A stretch of 11,967 nucleotides of DNA from Alphaproteobacteria bacterium (GCA_021151765.1 JAGKWR010000022.1:1-11967), one strand, 5' to 3'; shown: positions 1 through 7,778, numbered from the stretch's first letter. The notes: generated by a model from the sequence alone, not told the origin. A program made the numbers and translations.

Positions 1-90
1 GTAACTGACATTCAATTCACTATCTCCCAAAAAGAAGATTTTGAATTGTCGGTTGGTAAGAAAAAATTCTTCAAAATTATCGTTAAATAA
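1..90 (+). CDS. C-terminal end of an unidentified protein (partial, 5' end outside window)
   Basis: Frame 1 is open from the first base to a TAA at 88-90 and gives 29 residues ending in a basic, hydrophobic tail (KKKFFKIIVK). The stop lies one base before the ATG of the next gene, which is the spacing expected in an operon, and this supports a real gene end rather than a chance open frame. The tail alternates charged and hydrophobic residues like a final beta-strand. I do not recognise the family and too little is present to assign one. Confidence 0.55.
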   Translation, partial: VTDIQFTISQKEDFELSVGKKKFFKIIVK

Positions 91-91
91 T

Positions 92-1039
92 ATGAAAAAA
101 ATCATCGCTATCGGCAACGCTATCGTCGACGTTTTATGCAAAGTTGACGACGAATTTTTAAAGCATCACAGCCTTTTCAAAAACTCGATGTCTTTGATTG
201 ACCAAGATGACGCCGCAAAATTTTCAGAGTTTAATTACGAAAAAATCAGCTCAGGCGGATCTGCTGGAAATACAATCGCGGCTTTAGCGCAACTTGGCGT
301 GCAATCTGCTTTTATCGGTAAAGTTGGTGCCGATGATTTTGGCAAACAATTCATCGCCGATATTTCTAAAAGCGGTGTTGAATTTTTAAGCAAAGATTTT
401 CATCACGATGCTTCGGCAAAATCTTTTATTTTCGTTACTCCCGACGCTCATCGCACCATGTGCACTTATTTGGGTTGCGCTTCTCAAATCACTAAAAATG
501 ACATTAAAGAAGAATATTTCCAAGACGCCGCGATTCTTTATTTAGAAGGCTATTTGTGGGATTCTGCTGAAACAATTTTAGCACTAAAAAAAGCAATTTT
601 TTACGCTAAAAAACATCGCGTAAAAGTTGCCTTTTCTTTGTCTGATTCTTTCTGCGTTTCGCGCCATCGCACTGAATTTTTAGATCTAATTCAAAATGAT
701 TTAGATATTTTGTTCGCCAACGAAACTGAAGCTTTGGAAATGGCTTCCAACTACAAAGAAATATTTAAGTATAATCCTGATCTTATTTCGATCATCACCA
801 AGTCAGACAAAGGCTGCGAAGTTATTACCAAAGAAAAATCTTTTGCAAAACCAGCGGCCCCAATTCAAAAATTGGTTGATACAACTGGCGCTGGCGATTG
901 CTTCGCCGCTGGCTTTTTATATGGCTTGGTCAATGGTCATGAACTGGAAAAATGCGCTGAAGATGCTAATAATTTAGCGAGCAAAATTATCCAAAAATTC
1001 GGTGCGCGTTTTGAAGAAAATGAACTAAAATCTTTGTAA
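92..1039 (+). CDS. PfkB-family carbohydrate kinase, probably adenosine kinase
   Basis: A cytosolic kinase of the ribokinase/PfkB superfamily, 315 residues. The family phosphorylates a sugar or nucleoside hydroxyl with ATP; the adenosine-kinase branch makes AMP from adenosine and so salvages purines. Visible motifs are the N-terminal strand KKIIAIGNAIVDVL, the substrate-side glycine motif GGSAGNT at 55-61, the NETE (NxxE) magnesium motif at 210-213, and the C-terminal signature DTTGAGD at 263-269, whose last Asp is the catalytic base and whose glycines form the anion hole. Length and the opening GNAIVDV resemble alphaproteobacterial adenosine kinases; fructokinase or another sugar kinase cannot be excluded. 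The frame extends upstream to an ATG at 41, but those 17 residues overlap the preceding gene and lack family character, so ATG 92 is preferred. The stop is 5 bases before murF. Confidence 0.85.
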   Translation: MKKIIAIGNAIVDVLCKVDDEFLKHHSLFKNSMSLIDQDDAAKFSEFNYEKISSGGSAGNTIAALAQLGVQSAFIGKVGADDFGKQFIADISKSGVEFLSKDFHHDASAKSFIFVTPDAHRTMCTYLGCASQITKNDIKEEYFQDAAILYLEGYLWDSAETILALKKAIFYAKKHRVKVAFSLSDSFCVSRHRTEFLDLIQNDLDILFANETEALEMASNYKEIFKYNPDLISIITKSDKGCEVITKEKSFAKPAAPIQKLVDTTGAGDCFAAGFLYGLVNGHELEKCAEDANNLASKIIQKFGARFEENELKSL

Positions 1040-1044
1040 ATTTT

Positions 1045-2466
1045 ATGACTTTGTGGACTAAACAAGAATTGATTGCAGCTTTGTCAGATGAGCTTTTACA
1101 GCATAATATGGCAGATAATTTAGTTGTTGATGAAGTTGTAATCGACAGCCGTAAACAAGTTAAAAACGGACTTTTTATTGCCATCAAAGGCGAAAATAAC
1201 GACGGCCACAAATTCATCGATCAAGCGGCGCAAAATGGGTGCAGATTGGCGATCGTTCAAGAAAATATTGTTAGCCAAAATTCGTCACTAAATACAATTT
1301 TAGTTCGCGACAGTTTTGTTGCTTTGTACAAACTTGCACAATTTTCACGCGCCCGCAGCACAGCCAAAATTATTGCCGTTACTGGTTCTGTCGGCAAAAC
1401 TGGAACAAAAGAAATGTTAAAATTGGCTTTCTCGGCACTTGGAAAAACTTTCGCCACTCCAGGAAATTTGAACAATCATTTTGGCGTTCCACTTTGCTTA
1501 GCAAATTTTTCAGCTGATTGCGCTTACGGAATTTTCGAAATGGGCATGAATCACCTCAATGAAATCGAGCCTTTGTCACGTCTTGCGCGACCACATTTAG
1601 CGATTATTACAACTGTTGGTCCTGTTCATATTGAGTTTTTCAAAAATGAAGAGGAAATCGCTTTAGCTAAATCTGAAATCTTTGCTGGCCTTGAACCACA
1701 AGGTGTGGCCTTGATTAATCATGATAATCATCATTTTGAATTTTTGAAAAAACGCGCTGATTTTTTTGCAAAAAAATTCTTCACTTTCGGCAAAAATCCG
1801 GGAAGCGATTATTCTTTGAAATATTCGAAAATCAAAGACGTCAACACTTCAGAAGTCTTTTTTACTAAACCAAATAATCCAAATGATGTTGAGAAGTTTG
1901 AAATTGCCACTTCCAATAAAGCAGCAATTTTCAATTCAATCATCATCGCTGCCACTTTAGATATTTTAGGCGAAGATGCTCAAACTGCTTTGGCGCAATT
2001 AAAAAAACTGCAAGATACTGCTGGTCGTGGCAAAGTTTTAGTGCAAAAATACAACGACAAAAACATTACAATTATTGATGACACTTACAACGCTAGCGTG
2101 CCTTCAATCAAAGCCGGACTTGAGCACGCTCTTGAATTAAAATCTGCTTTAGGCAAAAAACGCGTTGTTGCTGCACTTGGCGATATGTTGGAACTTGGTG
2201 AAAAATCTGTTGAATTACATGAAGAGGTAACGAATTATCTAAGCGCACTACACATTGATTTCGCTATTTTGGTCGGCTCAAACATGACTTTAGCAGCAAA
2301 TAAATTACCCGAAAATTCTTACCATACTTTTCCTGATTCAGTAGCCGCAAGCCTTGAAATTCAAGACTTATTGCGTGATGGCGACATTCTTTACGTTAAA
2401 GGTTCGCGCGGCACAAAAATGGAAAAAATCATTGAAAAATTAACCAACGAAAAAAGTGCTCACTAG
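1045..2466 (+). CDS. murF: UDP-N-acetylmuramoyl-tripeptide--D-alanyl-D-alanine ligase (MurF)
   Basis: The cytosolic ATP-dependent Mur ligase that adds D-Ala-D-Ala to UDP-MurNAc-tripeptide, completing the pentapeptide precursor of peptidoglycan. It has 473 residues, a normal MurF length. Domains run in order: an N-terminal UDP-substrate domain (about 1-105), a central ATPase domain with P-loop GSVGKTGTK at 114-122, and a C-terminal Rossmann-like domain from about 325. Family marks include ATPGNLNNHFGVPL at 137-150, EMGMNH at 165-170, DDTYNAS at 345-351, GDMLELG at 379-385 and VKGSRGTKME at 451-460. It starts 5 bases after the kinase gene and its last 11 bases overlap the start of mraY, so translation of the two may be coupled. 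The downstream partner catalyses the next pathway step. Confidence 0.97.
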   Translation: MTLWTKQELIAALSDELLQHNMADNLVVDEVVIDSRKQVKNGLFIAIKGENNDGHKFIDQAAQNGCRLAIVQENIVSQNSSLNTILVRDSFVALYKLAQFSRARSTAKIIAVTGSVGKTGTKEMLKLAFSALGKTFATPGNLNNHFGVPLCLANFSADCAYGIFEMGMNHLNEIEPLSRLARPHLAIITTVGPVHIEFFKNEEEIALAKSEIFAGLEPQGVALINHDNHHFEFLKKRADFFAKKFFTFGKNPGSDYSLKYSKIKDVNTSEVFFTKPNNPNDVEKFEIATSNKAAIFNSIIIAATLDILGEDAQTALAQLKKLQDTAGRGKVLVQKYNDKNITIIDDTYNASVPSIKAGLEHALELKSALGKKRVVAALGDMLELGEKSVELHEEVTNYLSALHIDFAILVGSNMTLAANKLPENSYHTFPDSVAASLEIQDLLRDGDILYVKGSRGTKMEKIIEKLTNEKSAH

Positions 2467-3511
2467 TTTATTCTTTTTGCAAAACTTGTGGATTAAAGCT
2501 TTGGTATGCTTGATCTCATCTTACATTATCGGCTTTTTTGCGACTAAAAAATATATCAGCTTCGCTCACAATAACCCGCAATTCTTTCAACCAATACGTG
2601 ACTGCGGGCCAGCAACTCACCTTGCCACAAAGCAGAAAACGCCAACTATGGGCGGAATTTTTATCGTGCTTTCCACTCTAATAACTACGTTGCTTTTCAC
2701 CGACATCACCAATCGCTATATTTTGGTCGTCAGCGTTGTCATGCTTACTTTCGCAGCAATTGGTTTGACTGACGATTTAATGAAAGTTTTGTATCGCAAC
2801 ACCAAAGGTTTTCGCGGCAGCATCAAATTAATCATTCAATTTAGCGTTATCGGAATTGCCTTTCTGTGGCTTGGTTTGATTGATGAAATTCATTTACAAA
2901 ATCGTGTATTTTTTCCAATCGGCGAAGGTCATTACATCGCGCTTGGAATCGTGTTGTACGTTTTATTCGTAAACGTCGTAATCGTTGGTACGTCTAACGC
3001 TGTGAATTTAACTGACGGTCTTGACGGCTTGGTTTCAGTGCCAGCAATCATAAATTTACTTTGCATAATTTTTATGATTTATGCCGCTTCTAGCCCTCAT
3101 TTGTCAGCGCATTTACATTTGCCACAAATCAAATTTTCTGGGGAATTAATTTTCTTTTGCGTCGCTTTGATCGGCGCTATTTTAGCATTTTTGACCTTCA
3201 ACTTAAAACCCGCTAAAATTTTTATGGGCGACGTTGGAAGCTTGGCGATTGGCTCTGCTCTTGGCATAATTGCGATTATTATCAAAGAAGAATTTGTATT
3301 TTTTATCATTTCTTTGCTTTTCGTTGCCGAAGCTGTTTCGGTGATTTTGCAAGTTGGTTCTTACAAAATTCGCAAAAAAAGAATTTTCTTGATGGCTCCT
3401 CTGCACCATCATTTTGAAAAAATTGGCTGGTCAGAACAAAAAGTTGTCAGACGTTTTTGGGCAACTTCCTTAACTTTCGCCGCTCTAGGATTGGCAATTC
3501 TTTTATTCTAA
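2456..3511 (+). CDS. mraY: Phospho-N-acetylmuramoyl-pentapeptide transferase (MraY)
   Basis: A polytopic inner-membrane enzyme that transfers phospho-MurNAc-pentapeptide from UDP to undecaprenyl phosphate, giving lipid I. It has 351 residues, slightly shorter than the usual 360 because the N-terminus is short. Key motifs are TPTMGG (62-67), the paired aspartates of GLTDDLMK (103-110), NLTDGLDGL (184-192), FMGDVGSL (256-263) with the third catalytic aspartate, and the cytoplasmic histidine motif APLHHHFEK (314-322). About ten hydrophobic helices are visible. The start is GTG at 2456, inside the end of murF. An in-frame stop at 2441-2443 and the lack of any ATG before TPTMGG mean a non-ATG start is unavoidable; in-frame TTG codons at 2477 and 2486 are alternatives. 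The next gene starts 4 bases after the stop. Confidence 0.97.
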   Translation: MLTSLFFLQNLWIKALVCLISSYIIGFFATKKYISFAHNNPQFFQPIRDCGPATHLATKQKTPTMGGIFIVLSTLITTLLFTDITNRYILVVSVVMLTFAAIGLTDDLMKVLYRNTKGFRGSIKLIIQFSVIGIAFLWLGLIDEIHLQNRVFFPIGEGHYIALGIVLYVLFVNVVIVGTSNAVNLTDGLDGLVSVPAIINLLCIIFMIYAASSPHLSAHLHLPQIKFSGELIFFCVALIGAILAFLTFNLKPAKIFMGDVGSLAIGSALGIIAIIIKEEFVFFIISLLFVAEAVSVILQVGSYKIRKKRIFLMAPLHHHFEKIGWSEQKVVRRFWATSLTFAALGLAILLF

Positions 3512-3515
3512 AACC

Positions 3516-5120
3516 ATGACAAAAAAACCTCGCGTCTATCTTTACGACTCAACTTTGCGCGATGGCGCACAAACCAGCACCGTAAATTTTGGCGTCCGCG
3601 ATAAAATTGAAATTGCCAAAGTTCTTGATTCTCTTGGCATTGATTACGTTGAAGGTGGCTGGCCGGGTGCAAATCCTACTGATGATGAATTTTTCGATAA
3701 TTTACCAAAACTTAAAACTTCCAATTTTTCTGCTTTTGGCATGACTCGCCGCCCCAATGTTTCTGCAGAAAATGATCCGGGATTGAACGCGTTGACCAAC
3801 TCCGCAGCAAAATCTGTTTGTATCGTCGGCAAAACTTGGGACTTCCATTTAACTCACGCTTTACACATTTCCGAAGCTGAAAATTTGGAAATGATTTCCG
3901 ATTCCATCCGCTACATCGCCAAGAAAAATAAAGAAGCGATGTTTGATTGTGAGCATTTTTTTGATGGCTTCAAAGCCAATCCACAATTCGCTTTGAACGC
4001 TGCAAAAGCCGCTTACGAAGCCGGAGCACGTTGGATTGTTTTATGCGATACTAATGGCGGAACTTTGCCAAACGAAATTTCCAAAATCGTCGCCGAAGTT
4101 ACTAAACATATTCCCGGTGAAAATCTCGGAATTCACTGTCATAACGACACTGGCAATGCTGTTGCCAATTCAATCGCCGCTGTTGAAGCCGGAGTTCGCC
4201 AAGTGCAAGGAACTATCAACGGTCTTGGTGAACGTTGTGGCAACGCCAATTTAATTTCAATCATCCCAACCCTAGCTTTAAAATTGGGCTACGACGTTGG
4301 TATTGATGAATCGCACTTAAAAAATTTGGTGCATGTTTCGCATTTCTTGGATGATTTATTGAACAAAGAACGCGATAAATTTGCGCCTTACGTTGGCAAA
4401 TACGCTTTTGCCCACAAAGGTGGATTACACGTTTCCGCGGTCGCTAAAAATCCGGCATCTTACGAACATGTCGATCCAGAAAAAGTTGGCAATCAGCGTC
4501 AAATCATGATTTCTGACCAAGCTGGTCGTTCCAACATTATCGCGCGTTTGAAGGAAATCGGAATTGAATTGCGTGACGAAATAAAAACCAGCCAAGTTGC
4601 TGATTTAGTCAATCAAGTTAAAGAATTAGAAGCCAAGGGTTACGCCTACGATTCCGCCGACGCCAGCTTTGAAATTTTAGCAAAAAAATCACTCGCTTCT
4701 GTTCCTAATTATTTTGATTTGGTAGGGTTCCGCGTTTTAGACGAATTACGTTACGACTCGCGCGGCCGCAGCATCACAGTTGCTGAAGCGACTATTAAAA
4801 TTAAAATTGGCAATAAAATCACGATGTCCGTTGCCGAAGGAAACGGCCCAGTAAATGCACTCGACAAAGCTTTGCGCAAAGCCTTGTCGCGCAAATATCC
4901 GAGCCTGAAAGAAGTAAAACTGACAGACTACAAAGTGCGTATTTTAACACCTTCTGATGGCACAGAAGCTGTAACGCGTGTGCAGATTGAATCTTGCGAT
5001 GACAAAGAAAATAAATGGACAACAATTGGTGTTTCACAAAACATCGTCGAAGCTTCATTTAAAGCACTTCACGACTCTATCACTTACAAATTATTACGCG
5101 AAAATTCTCCTCAAAAATAA
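3516..5120 (+). CDS. cimA: (R)-citramalate synthase, CimA/LeuA-like type
   Basis: A 534-residue enzyme of the DRE-TIM metallolyase family. It condenses pyruvate and acetyl-CoA to citramalate, the first step of the threonine-independent route to 2-oxobutyrate and isoleucine. The TIM barrel begins with DSTLRDGAQT (11-20), the R and D that bind the oxo-acid and metal, followed by VEGGWPGANPTDDEFF, a phrase characteristic of citramalate synthases rather than 2-isopropylmalate synthases. Metal ligands are in HCHND (207-211) and GNANL (242-246), and HKGGLHVSA (300-308) marks the linker region. Residues from about 380 to the end form a LeuA-type C-terminal allosteric domain (VGFRVLDE, then GNGPVNALDKAL), so feedback inhibition, probably by isoleucine, is expected. 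All 23 arginines use CGC or CGT. It is last in the + strand run and its end lies inside a hairpin terminator. Confidence 0.93.
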   Translation: MTKKPRVYLYDSTLRDGAQTSTVNFGVRDKIEIAKVLDSLGIDYVEGGWPGANPTDDEFFDNLPKLKTSNFSAFGMTRRPNVSAENDPGLNALTNSAAKSVCIVGKTWDFHLTHALHISEAENLEMISDSIRYIAKKNKEAMFDCEHFFDGFKANPQFALNAAKAAYEAGARWIVLCDTNGGTLPNEISKIVAEVTKHIPGENLGIHCHNDTGNAVANSIAAVEAGVRQVQGTINGLGERCGNANLISIIPTLALKLGYDVGIDESHLKNLVHVSHFLDDLLNKERDKFAPYVGKYAFAHKGGLHVSAVAKNPASYEHVDPEKVGNQRQIMISDQAGRSNIIARLKEIGIELRDEIKTSQVADLVNQVKELEAKGYAYDSADASFEILAKKSLASVPNYFDLVGFRVLDELRYDSRGRSITVAEATIKIKIGNKITMSVAEGNGPVNALDKALRKALSRKYPSLKEVKLTDYKVRILTPSDGTEAVTRVQIESCDDKENKWTTIGVSQNIVEASFKALHDSITYKLLRENSPQK

Positions 5121-5140
5121 TTTTATTTGAGGAGAATTTT
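5101..5140. terminator. Perfect 15-bp hairpin between convergent cimA and thiD, likely bidirectional terminator
   Basis: Bases 5101-5115 are the exact reverse complement of 5126-5140, with a 10-base AT-rich loop. The left arm encodes the last residues of cimA and the stop codon lies just inside the loop; the right arm ends 2 bases before the stop codon of thiD. Each arm ends in four A/T bases, giving a short U-run on either transcript. Position between two convergent genes and symmetry argue for a shared terminator. The weak point is the short, AT-rich U-tract. Confidence 0.75.
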
Positions 5141-5142
5141 GC

Positions 5143-5946
5143 TTAGAAATGTTGTAAAACTCGGCTTCCTGCACCAATTTTTAAATTTTTGACAACAGCA
5201 CGATAAACGTAAGAATTAGCTTTGCGCGCGGCTTCAACTAATTCTTCTTTTTTTGCTAAATTGCACGCCAAGGCTGAAGCCAAAGTACAACCGGTTCCAT
5301 GCAAATTTGACTTACCAATTTTTTTGTTAGTAATTTCGTGGAACTGATCTTGATGATCGAGCAAAGTTGAATGAATTTTTTTATCTTCAAAATCTAAATG
5401 ACCACCTTTAATCAAAACATTTTTTGCGCCTAAAGCCTTGATTTTGACGGCCGCAACTTGCATATCCCAAAAGGTTTTGATTTGCATTTCGGCCAAAACT
5501 TCTGCCTCGTGAATATTTGGCGTCACAATAAATGCTCCTTTAACAAGCTTTGATTTCAAAGCTGCGACGGCATCTTTTTTCAATAATAAATCTCCCGAAG
5601 TTGCCACCATTACTGTGTCTAAAACAATAGGAATTTTTTTCGCTTTACGCGCCAAAACATCGGCAATGCAATCAATAATTTCAGCACTTCCCAACATTCC
5701 AATTTTGATTACATCAATCTCGATGTCACTCAACACAGCTTCAATTTGTTGGCGCAAAAAGTCTGTTTCAACTTCTTGAACTGCATAAACTTTTTTAGTG
5801 TTTTGCGCCGTCAAACAAGTGATTGCTGCTGCTGCGTAAACTTTATGTGCTGTTGCGGTTTTAATATCGGCTTGCACACCAGCGCCACCACTTGGATCAG
5901 AACCAGCAATAATCAAAACTTTAGGAATTTTACGAATAGAACTCAT
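5143..5946 (-). CDS. thiD: Hydroxymethylpyrimidine/phosphomethylpyrimidine kinase (ThiD)
   Basis: A 267-residue cytosolic ribokinase-fold kinase. ThiD phosphorylates HMP and then HMP-phosphate to HMP-diphosphate, the pyrimidine half of thiamine. It is recognised by AGSDPSGGAGVQAD at 14-27 (substrate and phosphate binding near the N-terminus), TCLTAQNT at 43-50, LDTVMVATSGD at 109-119, VTPNIHEAEVL at 141-151, KGGHL at 180-184, and HGTGCTLASALA at 216-227, whose GTGC cysteine aligns with the catalytic one of the family. Length is normal. No other thiamine gene is in the window. I looked for the conserved TPP-riboswitch cores (CTGAGA and ACCTGA) in the 196 bases upstream and found neither, so regulation by that route is not supported. 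The upstream sequence TTTTAAAATG has no Shine-Dalgarno. A pyridoxal kinase or ThiD-like phosphatase-fused form is unlikely given the motifs. Confidence 0.95.
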   Translation of the reverse strand: MSSIRKIPKVLIIAGSDPSGGAGVQADIKTATAHKVYAAAAITCLTAQNTKKVYAVQEVETDFLRQQIEAVLSDIEIDVIKIGMLGSAEIIDCIADVLARKAKKIPIVLDTVMVATSGDLLLKKDAVAALKSKLVKGAFIVTPNIHEAEVLAEMQIKTFWDMQVAAVKIKALGAKNVLIKGGHLDFEDKKIHSTLLDHQDQFHEITNKKIGKSNLHGTGCTLASALACNLAKKEELVEAARKANSYVYRAVVKNLKIGAGSRVLQHF

Positions 5947-6142
5947 TTTAAAACTGTGAAAAATCAGGATTTAGAGCAGAAAAAATAGTAAAGTGATGTT
6001 GGAAATAACTTCGCCATCTCGCAAGTTTTAGTTCACGATAGTCGCAAAATCGTTTTTATTCGCGTCACTATGAAAAAAATGGCGCTGTCGCAAGTCACAA
6101 ATTTTTAGCAAACCGTGATTTACAACAACGCCAAAATTTAAC
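5947..6142. other. Intergenic segment with nested inverted repeats and three TCGCAA copies
   Basis: No credible coding frame lies between pyrC and thiD. An outer dyad, CGCCAT at 6012-6017 with ATGGCG at 6079-6084, encloses an inner imperfect stem: ATAGT+CGC at 6038-6045 against GCG, a two-base bulge, then ACTAT at 6062-6071. TCGCAA occurs at 6019-6024, 6042-6047 and 6088-6093. This could be a folded leader of thiD, a processing or termination signal after pyrC, or a decayed repeat. The arms are short, so chance is possible. Confidence 0.4.
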
Positions 6143-7462
6143 TTAGGCTAAAGAATAAACCGTCTTTCCAGCCACAACTGTTCTAACTGCACGGCCTTTT
6201 ACTTTGAATCCGTCGAATGGAGAATTTTTTGATTTTGAGTGGAATTTTTGTGAATCAATTGTCCATTCGGTGTTAAGATCGATCAAAACCAAATCAGCGC
6301 GCGCGCCTTTTTTGATTACGCCGCCGTCGAAATTGATAATTTTTGCAGCGTTGCAAGTCATTTTCGCCAATAAATCACGAAGCGATAAAACCTTGTCGTG
6401 GTAAAGCGCCAATGAAAGCGGCAACATAGTTTCAACACCAACAATTCCAAAACTTGCTTCTTCCAAAGTTTTTTCTTTCGAAGCCAAATCGTGCGGAGCG
6501 TGATCTGTAGCAATTGCGTCAATCAAACCAGAACGCAGACCTTCAATCAATGCCAAGCGATCAGCTTCTGAACGCAGTGGCGGATTCATTTTCGCGTTAG
6601 TTCCTGATTTCAAAACTTGTGCATCAGTTAAAGTGAAATGATGTGGCGAAACTTCGACAGTTGCGTTCAAACCCTTTTCTTTGGCGCGTTTAATGGCATC
6701 CAACGCTTCGCGAGTTGAAACGTGAAGCAAGTGGTAACGTCCACCAACGGCTTCCAAAATCGCCAAATCGCGTTCAACCATCACGCTTTCTGAAATATTT
6801 GGAATACCACGCACACCAAGCTCAAGCGATACTTTACCTTCGTTGATACAACCTTTGTTGGTTAAATTTAAATCTTCAGCGTGCTGCGCAATCACCACAT
6901 CTAAATTACGCGAATATTCAAAAGCACGACGCATTACGTTGGCGTTCATCACCGGCAAACCATCGTCGGTAAAACCAACAGCGCCGGCGTTTTTAAGCGC
7001 ATTCATGTCGGCTAATTCTTCACCTTTCATGCCTTTGGTGATGCAGGCGTAAGCGCGAACGTTGCAATGCGCCACTTCTTGCGACTTCAAGCGCAAATAA
7101 TCGAAAGTCAGAACTGAATCGAGTGTCGGCGCGGTATTTGGCTGGCACACCACAGTTGTAATTCCGCCAACAACTGCCGATTTTGAACCGCTGGTTAAAT
7201 CTTCTTTATGGCTTTGACCAGGGTCACGGAAATGTACTTGAATATCGATCAAACCTGGAGCTAAAACGTGACCGCCGCAATCAACAATTTCAGCGTCCGA
7301 TGCGCTAACATTTTCACCGAAATCAGCAATTTTGTCGCCAATCGTCAACAAACTGCCGACTTGGTCGAAACCTGATTGTGGATCAATAATACGAGCATTT
7401 TTGTAAAGCACTTTTTTGTCAGCCGCAATCGGACTAACGTAAGGAAGATCGAAGTTTGACAT
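6143..7462 (-). CDS. pyrC: Dihydroorotase, class I (PyrC, multifunctional-complex type)
   Basis: A 439-residue cytosolic amidohydrolase that cyclises N-carbamoyl-L-aspartate to dihydroorotate, the third step of de novo pyrimidine synthesis. Visible marks are LAPGLIDIQVHFRDPG at 67-82, GGITTVVCQPNT at 99-110, GFTDDG at 163-168, the metal-ligand histidines in AQHAED (H194) and LLHVST (H247), SPHHF at 272-276, NPPLR at 293-297 and ATDHAPH at 318-324. The C-terminal KKGARADLVLID is the usual end of the amidohydrolase beta-sandwich. The first His of the canonical DxHxH metal motif is Gln75 here (DIQVH), while the second His is kept, so the metal centre may differ from the classical binuclear site or the protein may be a close relative with altered activity. 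It lies 52 bases after the YCII gene and is followed by a 196-base gap before thiD. No Shine-Dalgarno precedes the ATG. Confidence 0.88.
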   Translation of the reverse strand: MSNFDLPYVSPIAADKKVLYKNARIIDPQSGFDQVGSLLTIGDKIADFGENVSASDAEIVDCGGHVLAPGLIDIQVHFRDPGQSHKEDLTSGSKSAVVGGITTVVCQPNTAPTLDSVLTFDYLRLKSQEVAHCNVRAYACITKGMKGEELADMNALKNAGAVGFTDDGLPVMNANVMRRAFEYSRNLDVVIAQHAEDLNLTNKGCINEGKVSLELGVRGIPNISESVMVERDLAILEAVGGRYHLLHVSTREALDAIKRAKEKGLNATVEVSPHHFTLTDAQVLKSGTNAKMNPPLRSEADRLALIEGLRSGLIDAIATDHAPHDLASKEKTLEEASFGIVGVETMLPLSLALYHDKVLSLRDLLAKMTCNAAKIINFDGGVIKKGARADLVLIDLNTEWTIDSQKFHSKSKNSPFDGFKVKGRAVRTVVAGKTVYSLA

Positions 7463-7514
7463 ATTTTAAAAATGTGAAGTTGAAGTTGTCTTTATCGTGA
7501 ACATTGAAAGCAAA

Positions 7515-7778
7515 TTAGGCAAAAGTTTTTTTGGCATTCCATTCATAAATTGTAACTTCAGAAGAGCCCGAAGTGTAAACTGGATCAAGGTGCACAATTG
7601 CTGTAGCTTCTTCCAAACTTGCCGCATTTATCATGTAAGCACCACCACTTTTGTCAGTGAATGGTCCGAATAATTCTAAAATTTCTCGCGCCAATAAATC
7701 GCGTAAAAATTCGTAATGCGGCTCAATAACTTGCGGATCAAACTTCGCAGTTCTTTTGGTCATGATCAAATATTTCAT
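7515..7778 (-). CDS. YciI-like (YCII domain) small protein
   Basis: An 87-residue protein matching the whole YCII domain, a ferredoxin-like alpha/beta fold usually found as a dimer. The first strand is KYLIMTK. The conserved histidine that faces the putative active site is H21 (EPHYEFL), followed by a helix (LRDLLAREIL), GPFTDKSGG at 38-46, the hydrophobic strand YMINAAS, the EEA helix at 56-58, and the DP pair at 65-66. The family has no settled general function; some members act on chlorinated aromatics, most are uncharacterised, so no substrate is assigned. It is probably co-transcribed with pyrC, 52 bases downstream. A later ATG (residue 6) would remove the first beta-strand, so ATG at 7776-7778 (reading minus strand) is kept. 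It is divergent from the membrane-protein gene at 7916. Confidence 0.82.
   Translation of the reverse strand: MKYLIMTKRTAKFDPQVIEPHYEFLRDLLAREILELFGPFTDKSGGAYMINAASLEEATAIVHLDPVYTSGSSEVTIYEWNAKKTFA

Noticed and set aside
41..91. N-terminal extension of the PfkB kinase from an ATG at 41
   Set aside because: It overlaps the end of the upstream gene in another frame, and the 17 residues are not like the family N-terminus; ATG 92 begins directly with the first beta-strand.
5985..5990. TACTAT on the minus strand as a -10 box for thiD
   Set aside because: Only four of six bases match and no -35 hexamer lies at 16-18 bases upstream.
5947..6142. TPP riboswitch upstream of thiD
   Set aside because: Neither the CTGAGA nor the ACCTGA core is present on the minus strand, and the visible stems do not match the TPP layout.
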